DNA of 35,485 nucleotides. It comes from Chloroflexota bacterium. GTDB taxonomy: Bacteria; Chloroflexota; Dehalococcoidia; Lucifugimonadales; JACPCK01. A model generated the notes under the pieces. That model did not search any database and was not told the origin of the DNA. It saw nothing but the letters and a program-made list of their open reading frames with translations. Position 1 is the first letter of the stretch, and every line of letters starts with the position of its first letter. The stretch spans positions 1-35,485 of the forward strand of contig JACPCK010000012.1 of assembly GCA_016179845.1 (NCBI GenBank), read 5' to 3'. Below, piece after piece: positions 28,008 through 35,485 of this stretch. A program made the position numbers and the translations under genes.

Positions 28008-28240
28008 TGCCACGGCTGCCTCGAGTCTCCGGAAAAGAGGTTATCCGGATTCTGGAGAGACACGACTTCGGGCTTTCTAGAGTTCGTGGCAGCCACTACA
28101 TCTACAGACACAAGAAAACAGGAACTCCAGTCGTCATCCCAGTCCACAGGGACCGAGTTATTCCACCAGGGACGCTGATGAACATCCTTAGGCAGATAGG
28201 AGTAGATGCTGAGACCTTTGCTCGATGGCTCCAGGATTAG
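28007..28240 (+). CDS. hicA: HicA-family mRNA interferase toxin
   Basis: 77 residues with a dsRNA-binding-like fold and the HicA signature RGSHYIYRH; H30 is the likely catalytic histidine. HicA toxins cleave mRNA and are neutralised by HicB. The GTG start shares one base with the hicB stop (TAGTG), which is translational coupling. VSGKEVIRILERHDFGLSR is the family N-terminus. It looks intact. Confidence 0.88.
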   Translation: MPRLPRVSGKEVIRILERHDFGLSRVRGSHYIYRHKKTGTPVVIPVHRDRVIPPGTLMNILRQIGVDAETFARWLQD

Positions 28241-28260
28241 CCTTACTTTTCGGAGGGAGT

Positions 28261-28446
28261 ATGCCTGCCGTAATTAGAACCTACGGACTTCTCTGGGACA
28301 ACAATCTGGTTGAGTCTCAATTAAACCAGCAACGGGGCTACCTGAAAAAGCACAGCATGGTTCGGTACTTTCAGCTTGGACAATTTCAAAGCTGGTTATG
28401 CAAAGAAAAGCCTTCGCATAGGCCAACTAGGCTCACCGGAGGCTAG
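28261..28446 (+). CDS. Short AT-rich ORF, possible gene remnant
   Basis: 61 residues from ATG 28261. The start MPAVIRTYGLLW recalls the N-terminus of some GIY-YIG-type proteins, but the rest (NNLVESQLNQQRGYLKKHSMVRYF) does not continue it. No family is recognised. The stop at 28444-28446 lies just before the selA start. The local sequence is richer in A and T than its neighbours. It could be a remnant. Confidence 0.3.
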   Translation: MPAVIRTYGLLWDNNLVESQLNQQRGYLKKHSMVRYFQLGQFQSWLCKEKPSHRPTRLTGG

Positions 28447-28447
28447 G

Positions 28448-29815
28448 TTGGCAACAGGCTATAGGCGCCTCCCCAGCGTGGACCGGCTGCTCTCTCACCC
28501 GGCGATGAGGGCGCTGGCGGAACGCTACTCCCGAGAGGCGGTGACGGACCTGGTGCGGCAGGTCATCGATGAGGCGCGGCAAACGGTCAGCGGCGGGGGT
28601 GAGGCCCCGTCCGCCGAGACGCTGGCGGAGCGGGTGGAAAGCAAAGCCAAGGCTATGTGGCAATCAGGTCCCAGGCCGGTCATCAACGCCACGGGAGTGA
28701 TCATCCACACCAACCTGGGCCGGGCACCCCTTAGCCGGGAGGCCCTGGAAGCCATTCTACAGGCGGCCAGGGGGTATTCCAACCTGGAATACGACCTGGA
28801 GGACGGGGAACGCGGCTCCAGACAGGCCCACATCAGGCACCTGCTGGCCCAGTTGACGGGTGCCGAGGACGCCCTCGTGGTGAACAACAACGCCTCGGCG
28901 GTGCTGCTGGCCCTGGCGGCCCTGGCCCAGGGGAGGGAGGTCATCGTCTCCCGCGCGGAGGCGGTGGAGATAGGGGGCGGCTTCCGCATTCCCGACGTGA
29001 TGCGCCAGAGCGGGGCGACGCTGGTGGAGGTAGGCACCACCAACCGGACCTATATCTCTGATTACGCCGAGGCCATCACCCCCAACACGGCGGCCCTGCT
29101 GAAGGTCCACGCCTCCAACTTCCGCATCAGCGGATTCACTCACGCTCCTGAGCTGAGTGAGCTCGTGGAGCTGGGAAAGGTCCATGCACTGCCAGTGATA
29201 TACGACCTGGGGTCGGGGTGCCTGTTGGATACGGTCCGGTTTGGACTGGCCCACGAGCCCATGCCTCAGGAGGCGATGGCGGCAGGTGTGAGCCTGACTA
29301 TGTTCTCGGGGGACAAGCTGCTGGGCGGCCCACAGGCCGGGCTTCTGATGGGCCAGAAGGAGCTCGTGCAGAGGCTTTCCAGACACCCCCTGGCGCGATC
29401 GGTGCGGATCGACAAGCTGTCCCTGGCAGCCCTTTCCGCCACCCTGCTGCATTACGTCAAGGACGAGGCAGTAGAGAAGGTGCCGGTATGGCGCATGGTT
29501 GCCGCGATGGAAAAAGACCTGAAGGCCAAGGCCCGAAGATGGGCAGCCCTGATCGGCCCGCCAGCGATGATCCTCAAAGGGGAGTCCACCATCGGCGGCG
29601 GCAGCCTGCCGGGAGAGGTGCTGCCCACCTGGCTCCTGGCTATCCCCTGCACGGATCTGCCGGTTGGGGCCGAGGGCCTGGCAGCGAGCCTGAGAGCCAG
29701 CACGCCACCTGTGGTTGCCCGAATCCTGGACGAGAGGCTTGTGCTGGACCCGCGGACTGTGCTCCCGGAGGAAGAGAAAATCCTGGTGCAGGCAGTGAAG
29801 GGGGCCCTGTCCTAA
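28448..29815 (+). CDS. selA: L-seryl-tRNA(Sec) selenium transferase SelA
   Basis: I choose TTG 28448, preceded by GGAGG (28438-28442). The frame opens upstream, but the conserved RRLPSVDRLL starts seven codons after this TTG. The 455-residue PLP enzyme contains NATGVIIHTNLGRAPLS, NNNASAVLLAL, RAEAVEIGGGFRIPDVM and SGDKLLGGPQAG; K290 is the PLP lysine. It converts seryl-tRNA(Sec) to selenocysteyl-tRNA using selenophosphate. So the organism should have selenocysteine machinery, but selB, selC and selD are not in this window. Its stop overlaps the permease start by one base (TAATG). Confidence 0.95.
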   Translation: MATGYRRLPSVDRLLSHPAMRALAERYSREAVTDLVRQVIDEARQTVSGGGEAPSAETLAERVESKAKAMWQSGPRPVINATGVIIHTNLGRAPLSREALEAILQAARGYSNLEYDLEDGERGSRQAHIRHLLAQLTGAEDALVVNNNASAVLLALAALAQGREVIVSRAEAVEIGGGFRIPDVMRQSGATLVEVGTTNRTYISDYAEAITPNTAALLKVHASNFRISGFTHAPELSELVELGKVHALPVIYDLGSGCLLDTVRFGLAHEPMPQEAMAAGVSLTMFSGDKLLGGPQAGLLMGQKELVQRLSRHPLARSVRIDKLSLAALSATLLHYVKDEAVEKVPVWRMVAAMEKDLKAKARRWAALIGPPAMILKGESTIGGGSLPGEVLPTWLLAIPCTDLPVGAEGLAASLRASTPPVVARILDERLVLDPRTVLPEEEKILVQAVKGALS

Positions 29816-30603
29816 TGGAGTATGGGGTCGTCTCTGCCGTTGCCTTCCTGCTCTCGGCCCTGGTCCTCTACTCCGGCTTTGGGCTGGGCACCCTGCTCAT
29901 GCCCGTCTTTGCCCTGTTCTTCCCTGTGCCGACAGCCGTGGCCTCCACCGCCGTGGTTCACCTGGCCAACAACGTATTTAAGATCGGCTTCACCGGCCGC
30001 CATGCCGACTGGCGAGTGGCCCTGGTCTTCGGAGTGCCCGGTGTTCTCTTTGCCTCGCTCGGCGCATTACTGCTGGTCTGGGTGTCCTCAGTCGGCCCAC
30101 TGGCCACCTACCACCTGGGCAGTCGCGAGTTCTCGGTGACCACCGTGAAGCTGGTGGTGGCAGCCCTCATCGCCAGCTTCGCCGTCCTAGAGCTTAGCCC
30201 GGCCTTCTCCAAGTGGCACTTCCCACGGCGTTACCTGGCCCTTGGCGGAGCGATGTCCGGGTTCTTCGGCGGCCTCTCAGGCCACCAGGGCGCGCTGAGG
30301 TCCGCTGTTCTCTCCAACGTCGGCCTCAGCCCAGCGGCCTTCGTGGGCACGGGCTCGGTGGCCTCTGTTATGGTGGACATGGCGCGGGTAGTGGTGTACG
30401 GAGCCGGCTATTTCAGCGGTAGCTATGCCACTATATTCGAAGGCGGCAGCCTCGGAGTGGTCCTTGCGGCAATAGTGGCGGCCTTTTTCGGCACCTACCT
30501 CAGCAGCCGTTTCCTCAAGAAGCTCACCATCAAGACCATCCGGAGCCTGGTAGGGGTGCTCCTGGGCCTGCTGGCCCTGGCGCTGGCCACAGGGCTGGCC
30601 TGA
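29815..30603 (+). CDS. TauE/SafE (TSUP) family membrane permease
   Basis: 262 residues with about eight hydrophobic helices. GFGLGTLLMPVFALFFPVPTAVASTAVVH in the first half and GFFGGLSGHQGALRSAVL in the second are the repeated TSUP motifs. TSUP proteins move sulfite, sulfonates, sulfur compounds or other anions. Coupling to selA suggests a selenium or sulfur oxyanion, but this is only an inference from position. ATG 29815 overlaps the selA TAA. Confidence 0.85.
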   Translation: MEYGVVSAVAFLLSALVLYSGFGLGTLLMPVFALFFPVPTAVASTAVVHLANNVFKIGFTGRHADWRVALVFGVPGVLFASLGALLLVWVSSVGPLATYHLGSREFSVTTVKLVVAALIASFAVLELSPAFSKWHFPRRYLALGGAMSGFFGGLSGHQGALRSAVLSNVGLSPAAFVGTGSVASVMVDMARVVVYGAGYFSGSYATIFEGGSLGVVLAAIVAAFFGTYLSSRFLKKLTIKTIRSLVGVLLGLLALALATGLA

Positions 30604-30713
30604 GCCGCTCGCACCTGTTGCTAAACCACAACCTTGAAAGGCCTCAGTTTCTTTCCTTGCCTCCAGGATAACGGAACCGTTTGTCCCCCACCGGCTCGGT
30701 GTAGGCCGGCCAG

Positions 30714-32411
30714 CTAGCTGTAGAAGCCAGCCCGCTTGGCCAGGATAAACCTCTCCACCTCCCGCTGGGACACGCCGTGGCAGCGGAGGACGCAGCGGAT
30801 GAACTCCAGGCTGGCCTCCAGGCTGGGGTGGACCACCTCGGTGGCGCCCGCATTGGCCAGGCGGTCCCTGGCGCCGTTTTCGCTGTAGCCCTTGGCCAGG
30901 ACATCCATGCCCTTGCGGAGGCGCCGCGCTGACCTTACGACACGCTCGGCAGTCGCCGGATCGGGGATGGTGACTATCAGGCTGTTGGCCGCCATGATGT
31001 TGGCCTCGTGCAGGGTGTCCTCCCGGGAGGCATCGCCAAAGATACAGGGTAGGCCCTGATCGCGGGCCTGGCGCAGACGGTGGGGGTCCAGCTCGATGAT
31101 CGTGTAGGGGAGGCCCCTCTTCTCCAGCGCCTGGACCACCTGCTGGCCTACCTCTCCATATCCGCATAAGATGGTGTGCTCTTTGAGCCCCTGGCGCCCA
31201 GGCCCTAGAAAGGCCCTGGGGCTGTCCTGGAAGGCCTGGCCCAGGATGGGCAGGGCCTTGAGACCCCGCAGCAAGACCGGCGCCGATTCATAAAGGAATG
31301 GGTTGAGGACGATGGAGATCACGGCCACGGCCAGCACCAGGGAGTAGGTATCGCCGCTCAAGAAGCCCAGGTTGAAGCCTACCTGAGCCAGCAGGAAGGC
31401 CTCCTCCCCTATTTGGGCCAGGACCAAGCCCGTGAGGAGGGCCTCCTTCCCCGAGTGGCGGAACAGCATCGGTATGAGACCTATGAGAAGCGCCTTGCCG
31501 ACCACGATCACCAGGACCAGGGCCAGGATGGCTGGGATGTGGCCCAGTACAAAGGGTATGTCCAGCAGCATGCCCACGGACACGAAAAAGAAGGTGATGA
31601 AGATGTCGCTTATGGGGGAAACCTCCCTCAGCACGTGGCGGCTAACCTCGGAATCGGCTATCACCAGGCCTGCCATGAAGGCGCCCAGAGCAAGGGACAG
31701 GCCCATTATTCCCGTCAGGTAGGCCATGCCCAGGGCCAGGAGCACCACACACAGGATTAGTAGCTCTCGTCCATAGGAGGCAGCCTTCCTGAGGAGGGGT
31801 GGGGCCAGGCGAGCGCCAAGGGTGTAGCCTACGAACACGAAGGCCAGGGCCTTGCCCAGAGCGGGCAGAACAGCCGTGACCTCCCCTCCCGAGGGGCTGG
31901 CCAGCGAGGTTACCAGGACTATGGCCGGGACCAGTGGGATATCCTGGACGATAGAGAAGGCGACGGCCAGCCGCCCATGGACCGAGTCCAGCTCGCCCCT
32001 CTCACTGAGAAGCTTGATGGCTACAGTAGTGCTGGATAGAGAGAAGATGAGGGCCAGGTAGCCTACCTGGCTGGCAGGCCACTGGGAGAGGAGGATAGCC
32101 GCAGCCACGAAGGGGGCGGAGAGAAGGAGTTGCACGAAGGGTCCCAGGAGGACGGCGCGCTGCATCTTGCGGAGATGAGATAAGGAGAGCTCTGTCCCGG
32201 CCTGGAACATCAGGAAGGCCACGCCCATCTGGGCCATGTTCTGGACCTGCGCCACGTCCTTGATGATCCCGGTGACGTGGGGGCCTACTATGATGCCCGC
32301 AACCAGGAAGCCCAGGACCGGCGGCTGGCGCAGGTGTCGAAAAATGAAGCCGCCCGCAAAGGCGGCAGCAATAGCCAGCACAAACTCATGCATCGATGGG
32401 AGGCTACCCAT
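30714..32411 (-). CDS. KefB/CPA2-type cation:proton antiporter with TrkA-N domain
   Basis: 565 residues. An N-terminal Na/H-exchanger domain (~1-375, about 12 helices) contains the CPA2-type QD pair (Q156, D157). A cytoplasmic Rossmann domain follows with GYGEVG at 417-422 and an acidic E440/D442 region, the KTN/TrkA-N nucleotide-binding domain. It should exchange K+ or Na+ for protons under nucleotide control. ATG 32411 has GGAGAGG before it. The gene converges with the TSUP gene and leaves 110 bp between them with no clear terminator. Confidence 0.9.
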   Translation of the reverse strand: MGSLPSMHEFVLAIAAAFAGGFIFRHLRQPPVLGFLVAGIIVGPHVTGIIKDVAQVQNMAQMGVAFLMFQAGTELSLSHLRKMQRAVLLGPFVQLLLSAPFVAAAILLSQWPASQVGYLALIFSLSSTTVAIKLLSERGELDSVHGRLAVAFSIVQDIPLVPAIVLVTSLASPSGGEVTAVLPALGKALAFVFVGYTLGARLAPPLLRKAASYGRELLILCVVLLALGMAYLTGIMGLSLALGAFMAGLVIADSEVSRHVLREVSPISDIFITFFFVSVGMLLDIPFVLGHIPAILALVLVIVVGKALLIGLIPMLFRHSGKEALLTGLVLAQIGEEAFLLAQVGFNLGFLSGDTYSLVLAVAVISIVLNPFLYESAPVLLRGLKALPILGQAFQDSPRAFLGPGRQGLKEHTILCGYGEVGQQVVQALEKRGLPYTIIELDPHRLRQARDQGLPCIFGDASREDTLHEANIMAANSLIVTIPDPATAERVVRSARRLRKGMDVLAKGYSENGARDRLANAGATEVVHPSLEASLEFIRCVLRCHGVSQREVERFILAKRAGFYS

Positions 32412-32457
32412 GGCCTCTCCTGCTCAGGAGGCCGGTTCCAGGCCCGGCCCGCGTGCT

Positions 32458-32500
32458 GAAACATAGTATATGTTTTTTCTAAAAAAGTGAATAGAGAAAG
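32458..32500 (-). promoter_or_regulatory. Possible promoter/operator of the antiporter gene
   Basis: On the minus strand TTCACT, a 17-bp spacer and TACTAT (plus-strand 32463-32468). AACATA-GTA-TATGTT (32460-32474) is an inverted repeat over the -10, and TTTTTT-CT-AAAAAA lies in the spacer. An operator is possible. Confidence 0.35.
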
Positions 32501-32559
32501 CCTCCGCTTTCGGCCCATTTTCGGTAGACGACCCTTGTGTTTTGCTTGGAAACTTGGCT

Positions 32560-32660
32560 CACCCTTGGACCCTTCGACCAGGCTCAGGGTAAGCGGCTAT
32601 TATTTCCGCTCATGGTGAGCCCTTCGGCTTCGCTCAGGACATGCCTGTCGAACCATCGGC
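32560..32660. repeat. Intergenic CCTTCG/CAGGCTCAGG repeat cluster
   Basis: CCCTTCGACCAGGCTCAGGG at 32570-32589 and CCCTTCGGCTTCGCTCAGGA near 32620-32639 are diverged versions of one module. The same module, inverted, lies inside repeat copies 1 and 2 (7565-7584 and 9100-9119). Confidence 0.5.
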
Positions 32661-32669
32661 GGCTGGGGG

Positions 32670-33536
32670 CTAGCCTTTCGACGGGGCCGGCGGCGGCTCC
32701 CTGCTGGAGAGGTCCCTCAGCAGCCTCTCCAAGGCCTTACCGTACTCCTTGGGCTGGCGCCAGCCGCGGAAGTCCTCGATGACGTGCTGACGCAGGCGTC
32801 GCGCTGTATCGCTGTCCTCCTCGTAAACAACACTGTCCATGGCGATGGGAAGAAGCACCCACCGCTCGGGGGTTTCTAGCTGCTTCTGCACAGCCCAGCG
32901 TATCTCGTCCCTCACGGGTGCGCTGGCCAGGGCCTCCCTGGAGCAGATCACCATGACCTTGTCGTACAACCTGATCCCGTGGGGTATCTCTTCTTCCAAG
33001 TAGCGGCCGCCTCGGGCGTCGGCAGGGAAGTACCAGACCCGCACGCCATTCCTCTTGAGGTCGGCATACAGCTTGCCGGCAAACTCCTGGTCTTTGTGGG
33101 AGTGGGCCAGGAAGGCCGAGTAGAAGTCCAGGGGTGCCACGGTAAGCGAGGGTATGTACTCTATCCAGGTGTCGGGGACTCCGGCGCCCTCCAGAAAGGT
33201 CCGGGGGATCTTACCTTGAGAGAGGATGATGGTATCCACGCCTATGGTGCTGGGGCCCTTGTGTATCACGCTCTCCAGACCCTTGACCTCGCTCAGGTCA
33301 CAGCGTGCGAAGGTAGTGAAACCTGCATATGCCCCTGAGAGGTTAGCCCCGTCAAGATTGGCCCCGGTGAGGTCGGCCTCGGTAAGATTGGCCCCGGTAA
33401 GATTGGCCCACAAGAGGTCTGCCCCAGAGAGGTCTGCCCCAGAGAGGTCTAGCAACACTCCGGGATTGCTCCACTGCCACCTTCCGATGGCACTGCGGCC
33501 ACTCTTCACCACCCGCAGGTGCTTACGGTCCGCCAT
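32670..33536 (-). CDS. Pentapeptide-repeat and TIR-domain protein
   Basis: I choose ATG 33536 (288 residues), preceded by GGGAGGG six bases upstream. The frame is open 30 codons further but that stretch is unlike protein. Residues ~27-70 are tandem A(D/N)LxG pentapeptides (ADLSGADL, ANLTGANL, ADLTGANL, ANLDGANL, ANLSGAY). A linker follows (GVDTIILSQGKIPRTFLEGAGVPDTWIEYIPSL), then a TIR domain (~138-260): FYSAFLAHSHKDQEFAGKLYADLKRNGVRVWYF, with the possible catalytic glutamate E211 in VRDEIRWA, aligning with the NADase glutamate region of SARM1-type TIRs. Bacterial TIR enzymes consume NAD+ or make signalling nucleotides in anti-phage defence, but this protein has no visible partner. It is divergent from rarA. 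Confidence 0.88.
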   Translation of the reverse strand: MADRKHLRVVKSGRSAIGRWQWSNPGVLLDLSGADLSGADLLWANLTGANLTEADLTGANLDGANLSGAYAGFTTFARCDLSEVKGLESVIHKGPSTIGVDTIILSQGKIPRTFLEGAGVPDTWIEYIPSLTVAPLDFYSAFLAHSHKDQEFAGKLYADLKRNGVRVWYFPADARGGRYLEEEIPHGIRLYDKVMVICSREALASAPVRDEIRWAVQKQLETPERWVLLPIAMDSVVYEEDSDTARRLRQHVIEDFRGWRQPKEYGKALERLLRDLSSREPPPAPSKG

Positions 33537-33665
33537 GTCAGGCCCTCCCTGGCGAGAGATACTTTGCGTCAAAGGGCCGCCTTTTTCAAGGGGGCGGGAG
33601 GTCACGGAGCTTGTCCTTTCCTGCACACCCCCTTTGGGTTAAACTGAGCTCAGGGGAGGCGTATC

Positions 33666-35006
33666 GTGGACCTTTTCCAGCACGCTCGCAGGGAGCAGAT
33701 ACAGCATGAGGCCCCCTTGGCGGCCCGCATGAGGCCCCGGACCTTCGAGGAGTTCGTCGGCCAGCAGCACATCGTCGGCCCAGACCGCGTCCTGCGCCGC
33801 GCCATCGAGGCGGACCAGCTCCCCTCCATCATCCTCTGGGGGCCGCCTGGCTCAGGAAAGACCACCCTGGCCCACATCATCGCCCAGGTGACCCGCTCCC
33901 ACTTCGAGCCCATCTCCGCCGTAACGGCAGGCGTCGCCGACTTGAGGCGCATCGTCGAGGAGGCCCGGGAGCGCCGCTCACTCCACGGCCAGCGGACCAT
34001 CCTCTTCATCGACGAGATACACCGCTTCAGCAAGTCGCAGCAGGACGTGGTCCTACCCCACGTGGAGAACGGCACCGTCACCCTCATCGGCGCCACCACG
34101 GAGAACCCCTCCTTCGAGGTCATCGCACCACTGCTTTCCCGCTGCCGCGTCTTTGCCCTCAAGCAGCTCAGCGATGAGGAGGTCAGGGCCATCGTCGAGC
34201 GGGCCCTCAAGGACAAGGAGAGCGGGCTGGGCTCCACGGAGGTACTCCTGGACCCGGAGCCCCTGGATTTCCTGGTGCGCATGTCCGACGGGGACGCACG
34301 GATCGCCCTCAACGCCCTGGAGATGGCGGCGCAGGCCACCCGGCCCGACCAGGAAGGCCTGCGGAGACTAGACCTGCCTACCCTGGAGGACGCCCTTCAG
34401 AAGCGGCACCTCCTCTACGACCAGGCCGGCGACCAGCACTACGACACCATATCGGCCTTCATCAAGTCGGTGCGCAGCTCCGACCCCGACGCGGCCATCT
34501 ACTGGCTGGCCCGCATGATCGAGGCGGGCGAGGACCCGCTGTTCATCGCCCGCCGCATCGTCATCCTGGCGGCGGAGGACATCGGCATGGCCGACCCCCT
34601 GGCCCTGCCGGTGGCCGTGGCAGCCCAGCAGGCGGTCCACTTCGTGGGTATGCCGGAGGGAGCCATCCCCCTGGCTGAAGCTACGGTCTACCTAGCCACC
34701 GCCCCCAAGTCCAACTCGGCCTACGCCGCCCTGGGCCGGGCCAGGGAGGACGTGAAAAACACGCGGAACGACCCCGTGCCCCTGCACCTGCGCAACCCAG
34801 TGACGCGCCTCATGAAGGAGATGGGCTACGGCAAGGGATACAAGTACGCCCACGACTACCCTGGCCACTTTGCCGCCATGGACAACCTGCCGGAGAAGCT
34901 GAAGGGCCGCCACTACTACGAGCCCTCCGACCAGGGGTACGAGAAGGATGTGTCGGAGCGCATCCGGCAGTGGTGGGGTGAGAGGAGAAAAGTAGGTGAT
35001 AGGTGA
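33666..35006 (+). CDS. rarA: Replication-associated recombination protein RarA (MgsA)
   Basis: 446 residues. The AAA+ ATPase has Walker A GPPGSGKTT (59-67) and Walker B ILFIDEIH (112-119), preceded by ARMRPRTFEEFVGQQHIVG. The C-terminal oligomerisation domain has KRHLLYDQAGDQHYDTISAFIKSVRSSDPDAAIYWLARMIEAGEDPLFIARR, the family signature. It acts at stalled replication forks. The start is GTG 33666, six bases after GGAGG. It is full length. Confidence 0.95.
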   Translation: MDLFQHARREQIQHEAPLAARMRPRTFEEFVGQQHIVGPDRVLRRAIEADQLPSIILWGPPGSGKTTLAHIIAQVTRSHFEPISAVTAGVADLRRIVEEARERRSLHGQRTILFIDEIHRFSKSQQDVVLPHVENGTVTLIGATTENPSFEVIAPLLSRCRVFALKQLSDEEVRAIVERALKDKESGLGSTEVLLDPEPLDFLVRMSDGDARIALNALEMAAQATRPDQEGLRRLDLPTLEDALQKRHLLYDQAGDQHYDTISAFIKSVRSSDPDAAIYWLARMIEAGEDPLFIARRIVILAAEDIGMADPLALPVAVAAQQAVHFVGMPEGAIPLAEATVYLATAPKSNSAYAALGRAREDVKNTRNDPVPLHLRNPVTRLMKEMGYGKGYKYAHDYPGHFAAMDNLPEKLKGRHYYEPSDQGYEKDVSERIRQWWGERRKVGDR

Positions 35007-35049
35007 TAAAGGAACGCTCCAGTAGATTCTTGTAACAAGGCGGCGCGTA

Positions 35050-35485
35050 ATGAAGGGCCGTACCAAAGTATTAGTGCAATTAGTCTGGCAGCCTATCGAA
35101 TCTAAGAAGCCATTTTGGTTAGCATTCTTACTATTTGGCTCCACAGCCTTGGCTTGGCAACTCGCCATCATTGAAATATGGCGGCGCGGACTGGGTGAAC
35201 CACAACCTTGGAAGGATATGCCCGGCATTGCCTTTGGTACTGTAATTATTTGGCCTTTCTTGGAAGAGACGGCAAGGGGCTTCTTCGCTCGCCTGTTTGG
35301 TGACAAGGGGCTGGTTATTGCAACATTCGTTTGGGTTCTACTGCACCAATTTAAGCGCACTACTACGCCGTTACGTTTGATAGATGAGGGTATAGTCGCA
35401 AAAGAGCCACCTGTGGGAGAATGGTGGCATGGGAGAGAAGATCAGATGCCCTCGGTGCCAACACACCAAGAGCTGGAGGGTCCGG
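35050..35485 (+). CDS. Partial membrane protein with CPBP-like motifs (runs off the window)
   Basis: An open frame from ATG 35050 to the window end (145 codons, no stop), in AT-rich DNA unlike rarA. It has three hydrophobic segments: FWLAFLLFGSTALAWQLAIIEIW, IAFGTVIIWPFLEE and LVIATFVWVLLHQF. WPFLEETARGFFARLF and FVWVLLH resemble the EExxxRG and FxxxH motifs of CPBP (CAAX protease-like) membrane proteins. The tail after the last segment is polar. Whether the frame is one intact gene is unclear because another start lies inside it. Confidence 0.4.
   Translation, partial: MKGRTKVLVQLVWQPIESKKPFWLAFLLFGSTALAWQLAIIEIWRRGLGEPQPWKDMPGIAFGTVIIWPFLEETARGFFARLFGDKGLVIATFVWVLLHQFKRTTTPLRLIDEGIVAKEPPVGEWWHGREDQMPSVPTHQELEGP
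35429..35485 (+). CDS. Partial zinc-ribbon N-terminus (runs off the window)
   Basis: ATG 35429 after GGGAG opens MGEKIRCPRCQHTKSWRVR, in a different frame from 35050. CPRCQHTKSW is the start of a zinc ribbon like those at the N-terminus of IS1595- or IS1-type transposases, but 19 residues cannot decide. It may be the next gene or part of an insertion sequence. Confidence 0.35.
   Translation, partial: MGEKIRCPRCQHTKSWRVR

Noticed and set aside
28241-28447. Search for selC (tRNA-Sec) next to selA
   Set aside because: No 8-9 bp acceptor stem or long variable arm could be built here.
33340-33460. Tandem ~15-bp DNA repeats
   Set aside because: They are fully explained by the pentapeptide repeats of the TIR protein gene.

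Overview
The window looks like chromosomal DNA from a GC-rich bacterium of the Chloroflexi, most probably a Dehalococcoidia-type lineage. That placement is an inference from three things. A 23S-5S unit stands alone with no 16S gene beside it. The translation-gene order is tRNA-Thr, tRNA-Tyr, tRNA-Thr, tuf, rpmG, secE, nusG, rplK, rplA, rplJ, rplL with no rpoBC after it. Gene ends carry short dispersed repeats. Starts are often GTG or TTG, and one gene appears to start at CTG.

Layout. 1-685 is the C-terminal part of a ThyX-like protein. 686-3032 is an accessory patch holding an orphan minus-strand gene (851-2602) with a PD-(D/E)XK-like signature, surrounded by copies of CAATACCTGC. 3033-6667 (minus) has an MFS transporter and two exported redox lipoproteins, one thioredoxin-like and one DipZ/TlpA-like. 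7000-7395 is a small beta-rich protein of unknown function. 7724-10104 (minus) has a Mut7-C family protein, a metallo-beta-lactamase-fold hydrolase and a CorA-type metal channel. Short elements with terminal inverted repeats (CTAGCAGG...) lie at 7456-7632 and 8989-9166, and a truncated third copy starts at 26726.

10591-13728 is 23S and 5S rRNA, closed by a strong terminator; a second intrinsic terminator lies between the likely promoter and the 23S gene. 14090-20600 (plus) has clpC, radA, larE, an unknown gene and larC. LarE and LarC make the nickel-pincer nucleotide cofactor. 20710-25640 is the tRNA-tuf-ribosomal protein block, including an L10-type leader with an attenuator-like terminator ahead of rplJ. 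25747-28446 has a zinc-ribbon protein, an MscS-family channel, RadC, a hicBA toxin-antitoxin pair and a small AT-rich ORF. 28448-30603 is selA coupled to a TSUP permease. 30714-32411 (minus) is a KefB-like cation/proton antiporter. 32670-33536 (minus) is a pentapeptide-repeat plus TIR protein. 33666-35006 is rarA. The last 480 bases are AT-rich and hold two partial ORFs: a membrane protein with CPBP-like motifs and a CxxC zinc-ribbon start.

Most of the window is housekeeping. The best candidates for something less described are the orphan nuclease-like gene with its repeats, the pentapeptide-TIR protein, the gene between larE and larC that looks like a degenerate nuclease fold, the stop-codon-supplying repeat element and the terminator in the 23S leader.
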